Below are positions 5,986 through 10,912 of a stretch of 10,912 nt of DNA, piece after piece. The position numbers and the translations under genes are program-made. The stretch is taken from positions 1 to 10,912 of the forward strand of contig JAXHUA010000090.1 of assembly GCA_034189695.1 (NCBI GenBank), written 5' to 3'. The notes under the pieces are model-generated. The model was not told the DNA's origin, ran no database searches, and worked only from the letters and a program-made list of their open reading frames with translations. How positions within the stretch are numbered: position 1 is the first letter of the stretch; every line of letters begins with the position of its first letter. This DNA comes from JAXHUA01 sp034189695. GTDB lineage: Bacteria; Chloroflexota; Dehalococcoidia; E44-bin15.

Positions 5986-7410
5986 ATGGATAATACAGTC
6001 AGGATAGACAAGGCAGGGCTCATTCCGGAAGTCCAGAAGATGCTGGAGCAGAACGCCCGCCTTGGCGCCATAAGCGCTGTCGACCTGGGAGATAAGTTCG
6101 ACGTTATCTATCACTTCGAAATCCCTCTGGACTTCACCCACATCCGCGTGGAGGTGGACAAGAAGGATGTGCTTCCGAGCATCTCCGGAATCTACCTTGC
6201 AGCCGTGACGTCTGAGAATGAGGTCAGGGAGCAACTGGGTGTCAAGATAGAGGACATCGCCCTGGACTACCACTGGCGGTTCCTGCTTGGCGAGGAAAGC
6301 CCCACACTACCGCTGACGCAGCCGGTTGAAGATAGAATCCCCACGCGCCTGCCGACACCGTGCAAAGAGGCGTGTCCTGCTGGGGTAGACGCGCCTCGCT
6401 ATGTGAGGCTCATCGGCGAAGGCAGGTTCTCCGAGGCCCTGGCGGTGATAAAGCGTGACCTGCCTTTCCCGGGCATCATCGGTAGGATATGCCTGGCTCC
6501 CTGCGAGAAGGCATGTCGTCAGGCGAGATATGGTGAGCCTATCTGCATCAGGTTGATGAAGAGGTTTGCCTACGAGCATGGCACGTACGAAGAGAAGGTC
6601 ACGGCCAAACCCACCGGCAAGCGGGTTGCCATCATAGGCGCCGGCCCGGCCGGCCTTGCGGCCGCGTGCTTCCTGGCGCGGATGGGGCACAGCGTCGACA
6701 TACTCGACGCGTTGCCCGAGCCGGGAGGCCTGATGAGGCTGGGAATCTCCGAGACGCGTCTGCCGAGAGAGGTGCTTGAGGACGACATCAGCATCGTGAA
6801 GAAGCTGGGGGTGAATATCAAGACGGGCACCCGGGTTGATTCACTTGACGAGCTCTTGAGCGACGGCTATCAGGCGGTGCTCGTTGCTATCGGTTCACAC
6901 GCGGGACTGAGGCGGAGCGAGACCGTCACGGCGATGACCGGTCATTCCCAGGTTGCCAAGCAGTTCGACCTGAGAATGAGGAAGGTTGAGGGTGGAGCGG
7001 CCCTGGATGTCGACGAGGAGACGATGGCCACGTCGCGAGAAGGGATCTTCGCGGCGGGTGAGGCGGTCACCGGGCAGGCCAATGTGACCAGTTCCATAGG
7101 GTCGGCGAAGAAGGCCGCCATTGGCATCGACAGGTACCTCGGCGGTTCGGGCGAGTTGCCCGAGGTCGAGATGGAGTTGCACGACCCCACATCGCGTCAT
7201 ACATTCATCGATAGGTGGAAGGACATACGCGAGGTCCAGGTGAAACTGGTGGACGGCATGATAAGGGCCGTGGTGACCAGGAAACGGCCTGAAATGCCGT
7301 ATTTCACTGAGGAGGAGGCGAGCAAGCGCGGTGAGGACGAGGTGGGTCTTTCGGAGGAGGCGGCAATAGCTGAGGGGCAGCGTTGCTGGCGGTGCGACCT
7401 GGAGGAGTGA
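5986..7410 (+). CDS. EchD/NuoC-like domain fused to a GltD-type FAD domain lacking its NAD(P)H-binding domain
   Basis: This is a 474-residue fusion. Residues 1 to about 105 resemble the short EchD/NuoC (30-kDa subunit) domain, ending in NEVREQLGVKIED, the counterpart of the EREVxDLFGI region. Residues about 120-200 are the GltD-type N-terminal iron-sulfur segment, with C126, C130, C169, C173 and C177, and C187 in place of a usual small residue. Residues 212-305 are the first half of the FAD domain: GAGPAG at 218-223, PEPGG at 244-248, RLPREVL at 258-264 and LVAIGSH at 299-305. Residues about 340-386 are its second half (DEETMATSREGIFAAGEAVTG, then IDRYLGG). Only about 35 residues separate the halves, whereas GltD and NfnB relatives carry a whole NAD(P)H Rossmann domain there. 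The tail ends in a paired-cysteine motif, RCWRC (466-470). It is likely anchored to the hydrogenase core by the EchD part. FAD binding is likely; direct NAD(P)H oxidation is unlikely. Confidence 0.85.
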   Translation: MDNTVRIDKAGLIPEVQKMLEQNARLGAISAVDLGDKFDVIYHFEIPLDFTHIRVEVDKKDVLPSISGIYLAAVTSENEVREQLGVKIEDIALDYHWRFLLGEESPTLPLTQPVEDRIPTRLPTPCKEACPAGVDAPRYVRLIGEGRFSEALAVIKRDLPFPGIIGRICLAPCEKACRQARYGEPICIRLMKRFAYEHGTYEEKVTAKPTGKRVAIIGAGPAGLAAACFLARMGHSVDILDALPEPGGLMRLGISETRLPREVLEDDISIVKKLGVNIKTGTRVDSLDELLSDGYQAVLVAIGSHAGLRRSETVTAMTGHSQVAKQFDLRMRKVEGGAALDVDEETMATSREGIFAAGEAVTGQANVTSSIGSAKKAAIGIDRYLGGSGELPEVEMELHDPTSRHTFIDRWKDIREVQVKLVDGMIRAVVTRKRPEMPYFTEEEASKRGEDEVGLSEEAAIAEGQRCWRCDLEE

Positions 7411-7417
7411 TGCAGAG

Positions 7418-8497
7418 ATGGCACGTATCGTAGTTCCGTTTGGACCACAGCATCCAGTTTTGCCAGAGCCAATCCAGTTGAAACTGGAGTGTGAGGACGA
7501 GAAGGTCGTAGGCGTTATGCCCGCGATTGGCTATATTCACCGCGGCATTGAGAAAGCCGCCGAGCGCAACGCGTTCAGGCAGAACGTGTTCCTCTGCGAG
7601 AGGATATGTGGCATCTGCAGTATCATCCATGCCGAGACCTACTGTGAGACAATCGAGAAGATCATGGGGATAGAGATACCTCCGAGAGCGAAGTACCTTC
7701 GAGTGGTCTTCTCGGAGGAATCGCGAATGCATAGCCACCTGTTGTGGCTGGGGCTGCTTGCCGACGGTTTCGGGTTCGAGAGCCTCTTCATGCAGGTATG
7801 GAGGCTCCGCGAGATGGTGCTGGACATCATGGAGTTGACCTGCGGTCATCGTGTGATTCAGTCGACCAATACCATCGGCGGGGTCCGCAGGGATATCGAT
7901 AAGGAGATGGCCGACGACGTAAGGGCGAGGCTGAAGAAGTGGAAGGAGATGATGGACTCCACCGTCTGGCCGGCCATCAAGCGCGATCCCACCATCAAGG
8001 CGAGGACCGTGGGCAAGGGACTTCTCAGCAAGGAGCAGGCCAATGTGCTCGGCGCTGTGGGGCCGACACTGCGGGCCAGCGGTGTCGCGGTGGACATGCG
8101 AATGACAGGATACGCCGCCTTTGGCGAACTCGGTTTCGAGCCGGTCGTCGAGGAAGCGGGCGATAGCTATGCCAGGACGCTTGTCAGGGTGAAGGAAATC
8201 TACCAGTCGTGCGACCTCATCTTGAAGGCGCTTGACAAGATGCCGGAGGGCGAGATACTGGTGGAGACAGACGGCTTCCCCGATGGCGAAGCGGTGCATC
8301 GCACTGAGCAGCCCAGGGGCGAGGTACTGTACTACGCCAAGGGGAGCGGCAACAGGAACCTGGACCGGCTGAAAATCAGAACACCAACGTTCGCCAACAT
8401 ACCGCCGTTGCTGGTCATGCTTCCCGGCTGCGAGCTCGCCGATGTGCCGGTGATTACTCTTTCCATCGACCCGTGTATTGCCTGCACCGAGCGCTAG
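7418..8497 (+). CDS. echE: EchE/NuoD-like [NiFe]-hydrogenase catalytic large subunit
   Basis: This 359-residue catalytic subunit reduces protons to H2 or oxidises H2 at a [NiFe] site. The N-terminal motif ERICGIC gives C64 and C67; the C-terminal motif DPCIACTER gives C353 and C356. All four nickel ligands are therefore present, which separates it from the NuoD subunit of quinone-reducing complex I. The early segment GPQHPVLPEP (9-18) and HRGIEK (41-46) are shared with NuoD. The protein ends three residues after the last cysteine, so there is no C-terminal peptide for a maturation protease to remove, as known for Ech and CooH enzymes. ATG 7418 is seven bases after the preceding stop, with GGAGGAG at 7401-7407. 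No hyp maturation genes are in the window. Confidence 0.95.
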   Translation: MARIVVPFGPQHPVLPEPIQLKLECEDEKVVGVMPAIGYIHRGIEKAAERNAFRQNVFLCERICGICSIIHAETYCETIEKIMGIEIPPRAKYLRVVFSEESRMHSHLLWLGLLADGFGFESLFMQVWRLREMVLDIMELTCGHRVIQSTNTIGGVRRDIDKEMADDVRARLKKWKEMMDSTVWPAIKRDPTIKARTVGKGLLSKEQANVLGAVGPTLRASGVAVDMRMTGYAAFGELGFEPVVEEAGDSYARTLVRVKEIYQSCDLILKALDKMPEGEILVETDGFPDGEAVHRTEQPRGEVLYYAKGSGNRNLDRLKIRTPTFANIPPLLVMLPGCELADVPVITLSIDPCIACTER

Positions 8498-8547
8498 GCT
8501 CGACTAATACAGTCTGATCTGAGTTGTTTTCGGGGGAGTGATAGGAA

Positions 8548-8892
8548 ATGCCCTTCATGCTAGGAACGATCATAAGGAACCTGGTGACTGGCCCAGCGAC
8601 CAGGCGTTATCCCTTCAAGGACTTGCGAGAGCCGATGCCGGGTTTCCGTGGCAGGATCGTCTTCGATAACACGAAGTGCGTGTTCTGTGGCGACTGCGCA
8701 CGGGTCTGCCCGTCAATGGCCATAGAAGTCGACAGCGACAACAAGGAGTTGACCTATCACCCCTTCCGCTGCATCTACTGCGGTACCTGTGTACAGACCT
8801 GTCTCGACAGAGCCATCACTCAGGAGAACATCTACGCTGCTCCGTCAGACCACAAGTCGGTCGAGGTGTACCGTCCCGCCGCGGTAGCGTAG
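8548..8892 (+). CDS. echF: EchF/NuoI-like 2[4Fe-4S] ferredoxin subunit
   Basis: This 114-residue polyferredoxin links the electron-input modules to the small subunit. The first cluster motif is C44/C47/C50/C54 followed by proline (CVFCGDCARVCP); the second is C75/C78/C81/C85 (CIYCGTCVQTC), followed by leucine instead of the usual proline. The N-terminal stretch with PATRRYPF (16-23) and the FRGRIVFD (33-40) approach to the first cluster are as in NuoI and EchF. Start ATG 8548 has GGGGGAG at 8532-8538. It is the last gene of the block, 50 bases after echE; no clear terminator follows. Confidence 0.92.
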   Translation: MPFMLGTIIRNLVTGPATRRYPFKDLREPMPGFRGRIVFDNTKCVFCGDCARVCPSMAIEVDSDNKELTYHPFRCIYCGTCVQTCLDRAITQENIYAAPSDHKSVEVYRPAAVA

Positions 8893-9088
8893 GACCGCAA
8901 CTCAGCGCTGGTTCCCTGTCCCTTGTGTAGCAAACACTCTCCCTATGCGCTTGACCTGTTTCAACAGAGCCTAGGCGGTGCTTGTCATCGACCGCCCCCC
9001 ATTAAGTCGCGCCACATTGCACTGACTGTGCCGCAGCAACAGCTGATGTCGCTCCGCGATTCACCCGGCTCGGGCTCTGAGAACTTGA

Positions 9089-10537
9089 CTAGAGTTTCAG
9101 CCCCTCCGCCACGCGCTTGCCCAGCGTGGCATCAGCCCTGGTGAGGTTCTCAACCATCCGTTGCTGGATCGGTCTGTCAGCCTGGTCCAGCGAGTCGACT
9201 ATGTTGCCCACTATGTGGTCTTGCCCCATCTGGTCAAACGAACGATAGAATACGCCTGCCTGCTCGAAGTCGTTGGTCAGGCTTATCTTCCGGCGGGCGA
9301 CGTCGCCCTCAATGTGAGGCTGGGATACCGGGTATGGCGGGGCCTCGCGGGGCATTCCGCCCGCAAGCGTGTTCGGCTCGAAGTTGACCGTCCCGCCACC
9401 ATAGGGGGCGTATTGCATGGGCGCATCACGCTGGTTGTTGTCGACCGGTACCCTGGGCCGGTTTACGGGCAGTTGCAGGTAGTTGGCCCCGAGCCGGTGC
9501 CGCTGGGTGTCCGCGTAGGAGAAGAGCCTGCCCTGCAATAGCTTGTCGGCGGAGGGTTCAATGCCGGGAACGAGGGTGGCGGGGCAGAACGCGGCCTGCT
9601 CTACCTCGGCGAAGTAGTTGTCTGGATTGCGGTTCAACACCATCTTGCCGACTGCCATCAGCGGGAACTTGTCTTCCGGCCATGTCTTGGTCGCGTCGAG
9701 CGGGTCGAAGTCCTGCTTCAGCTCGTCGGCGATGTCCATGATCTGGACCTTCAACTTGTACTCGGCTGTCCCACCCGAGGCGATGGTGTCCCACAGGTCG
9801 CGCGTGGCGATGTCCGGGTCTTCCCCGGCGAGCCGGGCCGATTCGTGACGGTCAATGGTCTCTATCCCCTCCACTGGCTTCCAGTGGTACTTGACATAGG
9901 CCGCCTTGCCATCCTTGTTCACCCACTTGTAGGTATTGACGCCGAATCCCTCCATCTTCCTGTAGCTCTTGACCGTGCCCCGGTCTGAGAAGAGCCAGAT
10001 AATCATGTGGGTTGACTCGGGAGTCAGGGAAAGGAAGTCCCAGAATCGGCTGTTCGCGCTGGAGCTGGTGGGGATGTTCGTATCGGGCGCCGGCTTGAAG
10101 GAATGTATCAAGTCCGGGAACTTGATCGAATCGCGGATGAAGAAGACGGGCAGGTTGTTTCCTACCAGGTCGTAGTTGCCCTCCTCGGTGTAGAACTTCA
10201 CAGCGAAGCCCCTGGGGTCGCGGACCGAGTCCGCCGACCCCCGCGAGCCGACGACGGTGGAGAAACGGACGAGGACGGGCGTCTGCTTCGCCGGGTCCTG
10301 CAAGAACCTGGCACAGGTGTACTTCTCCATGCTCTGGTATACCTGGAAATAGCCGTGGGCTCCGGCTCCCCTGGCGTGGACGACCCGCTCGGGGATGCGT
10401 TCGCGGCCGAAGTGCGCCAGCTTCTCGATGAGCTGCACGTCTTGCAGCAACACGGGCCCGCGCTCGCCGGCCGTCATCGAGTTCTGGTTGTCGCTGACTG
10501 GAACCCCCTGATTGGTGGTAAGGTGCCTCTCGTCCAT
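9089..10537 (-). CDS. katA: Monofunctional haem catalase
   Basis: This 482-residue catalase decomposes hydrogen peroxide to water and oxygen. The distal haem histidine is H54 in RVVHARGAGAHGYF, the distal asparagine N127 in DLVGNNLPVFFIRD, and the proximal haem ligand Y341 in RLFSYADTQRHRLG with R337 four residues before; DPRGFAVKFYTEEGNYD is at 107-123. The length fits the small-subunit class and the N-terminus (TTNQGVPVSDNQNSMTAG) resembles Bacillus KatA-type enzymes. The consensus proline in YPDT is alanine here, a tolerated change. An ATG at 10552 gives five extra residues, but the start at 10537 is preferred because GAGAGGGGGG lies correctly before it and would be inside the gene otherwise. 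It converges on the hydrogenase block and probably protects oxygen-sensitive metabolism; there is no other functional tie. Confidence 0.95.
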   Translation of the reverse strand: MDERHLTTNQGVPVSDNQNSMTAGERGPVLLQDVQLIEKLAHFGRERIPERVVHARGAGAHGYFQVYQSMEKYTCARFLQDPAKQTPVLVRFSTVVGSRGSADSVRDPRGFAVKFYTEEGNYDLVGNNLPVFFIRDSIKFPDLIHSFKPAPDTNIPTSSSANSRFWDFLSLTPESTHMIIWLFSDRGTVKSYRKMEGFGVNTYKWVNKDGKAAYVKYHWKPVEGIETIDRHESARLAGEDPDIATRDLWDTIASGGTAEYKLKVQIMDIADELKQDFDPLDATKTWPEDKFPLMAVGKMVLNRNPDNYFAEVEQAAFCPATLVPGIEPSADKLLQGRLFSYADTQRHRLGANYLQLPVNRPRVPVDNNQRDAPMQYAPYGGGTVNFEPNTLAGGMPREAPPYPVSQPHIEGDVARRKISLTNDFEQAGVFYRSFDQMGQDHIVGNIVDSLDQADRPIQQRMVENLTRADATLGKRVAEGLKL

Positions 10538-10540
10538 ATT

Positions 10541-10550
10541 CCCCCCTCTC
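10541..10550 (-). promoter_or_regulatory. Catalase ribosome-binding site
   Basis: On the minus strand GAGAGGGGGG ends three bases before the ATG at 10537, with the GAGAGG core seven bases away. It selects this start over the ATG at 10552, whose second to fourth codons overlap the same sequence. Confidence 0.65.
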
Positions 10551-10710
10551 ATTGTTGGCGGTGCTCACAGTCACCATACTCATCAGTCCAACCGAGCCAA
10601 GAGTCAATTCATCGTGCGCTCCAGGGCCTCCACGGCCCCACCGCTCTCACCGTCCATCTGTTGACCTTCGCTGACCACCCCCTTTCCTTGCTGCCGTCCA
10701 GAGGAGCCGT

Positions 10711-10741
10711 ATTCTACTACTGACCACTGACCGTCTGTCAA
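10711..10741 (-). promoter_or_regulatory. Candidate catalase promoter with internal tandem repeat
   Basis: Read on the minus strand, TTGACA (10741-10736; perfect -35) is followed after 19 bases by TAGAAT (10716-10711; 5 of 6 to the -10 consensus). The spacer is a little long. It contains a tandem heptamer (plus-strand ACTGACC at 10719-10725 and 10726-10732) that could be a regulator half-site pair. Initiation near 10704 would give a leader of roughly 165 bases before the catalase start. No PerR- or OxyR-type box is recognisable. Confidence 0.45.
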
Positions 10742-10813
10742 TACCGTTTCATGGAGGAGAGTAGCCAGTGCCGGGACTCGCGCCGCCCCAGGACGGTTGC
10801 TGCCGTCGCTCCT

Positions 10814-10912
10814 CTAGCCGATGAGGACCAGACTGACGGCCATAGCCACCATGCCGATGGCGATGCCGACGATGGTCAGGTGGGCCTCGCCGTACTTGTG
10901 TGCGGCGGGCAG
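10814..10912 (-). CDS. C-terminal end of a membrane protein, possibly a ZIP-family metal transporter (partial)
   Basis: Reading leftward from the window edge, 32 codons end at a TAG (10816-10814). The peptide has a short polar stretch (AAHKYGEAH) followed by one hydrophobic segment (about residues 12-31, LTIVGIAIGMVAMAVSLVLI) and a terminal glycine. A histidine/glutamate-containing loop leading into a last transmembrane helix at the extreme C-terminus fits ZIP zinc/iron transporters, but 32 residues cannot prove the family. It runs in the same direction as the catalase gene, 276 bases upstream of it. No intrinsic terminator is seen after its stop. Confidence 0.45.
   Translation of the reverse strand: MPAAHKYGEAHLTIVGIAIGMVAMAVSLVLIG

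Noticed and set aside
1989..8892. Reading the plus-strand block as a respiratory NADH:quinone oxidoreductase (nuo) operon
   Set aside because: The NuoD-like protein keeps all four nickel-binding cysteines, there is only one antiporter-type subunit, and NuoA, J, K, M and N counterparts are absent. The gene order is that of ech.
8974..8996. Hairpin GGCGGT/ACCGCC as a bidirectional terminator between the convergent genes
   Set aside because: The stem is only 6 bp with an 11-base loop and no T run follows on either strand.
8923..9144. 73-codon plus-strand frame after echF
   Set aside because: It runs antisense into the catalase 3' end and shows no recognisable domain or membrane pattern. The 196-base convergent gap appears to be non-coding.
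9161..10723. Long plus-strand open frames across the catalase region
   Set aside because: They are antisense to a full-length catalase with intact active-site motifs and show no domain of their own.
1..10912. Mobile elements, CRISPR arrays, tRNA or rRNA genes
   Set aside because: I saw no transposase, regularly spaced repeats, terminal inverted repeats or conserved RNA gene sequences in the window.

Overview
The window is about 10.9 kb of bacterial DNA, moderately G+C-rich by eye. Dense, mostly co-directional plus-strand genes encode a membrane-bound, energy-converting [NiFe] hydrogenase of the Ech type (group 4), with extra subunits that look like the NADH-oxidising end of complex I or of HydABC-type hydrogenases. 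The gene set points to an anaerobe or oxygen-tolerant anaerobe. The style of the HydB-like, HoxU-like and FAD-domain proteins reminds me of Chloroflexota (Dehalococcoidia-like) genomes, but that is an impression; no rRNA or other taxonomic marker is present.

Layout. Positions 2-1657 hold the 3' part of a HydB/NuoF-like flavoprotein gene; its 5' end lies outside the window. A 331-base gap (1658-1988) follows, with a consensus -10 box, a small hairpin, a textbook intrinsic terminator (1752-1783) and an AT-rich promoter-like leader. Then comes a seven-gene block: EchA/NuoL-like antiporter subunit (1989-3947), EchB/NuoH-like subunit (3944-4807), EchC/NuoB-like small subunit (4808-5236), a HoxU/NuoG-N-terminal-like iron-sulfur protein (5390-5971), a fusion of an EchD/NuoC-like domain to a GltD-type FAD domain (5986-7410), EchE/NuoD-like [NiFe] catalytic subunit (7418-8497), and EchF/NuoI-like 2[4Fe-4S] protein (8548-8892). 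The order is that of canonical echABCDEF, with the HoxU-like gene and the FAD domain inserted around echD. On the minus strand, converging on this block, are a complete monofunctional haem catalase (9089-10537) and, at the right edge, the last 32 codons of what may be a ZIP-family metal transporter.

How the parts probably work together. All four nickel-binding cysteines are present in the large subunit, so this is a hydrogenase and not a quinone-reducing complex I. The EchA/EchB subunits keep the charged membrane residues used for ion translocation. The HydB-like and HoxU-like proteins supply FMN, [2Fe-2S] and [4Fe-4S] centres that could link NAD(P)H (and possibly ferredoxin) to the hydrogenase core. 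The most unusual element is the EchD-FAD fusion: its GltD-like part has the N-terminal iron-sulfur segment and both halves of the FAD domain, but the NAD(P)H-binding Rossmann domain normally inserted between those halves is absent. The result resembles a complex I-shaped, nucleotide-coupled, ion-pumping hydrogenase with an additional flavin site. This functional reading is inference from gene content and motifs.
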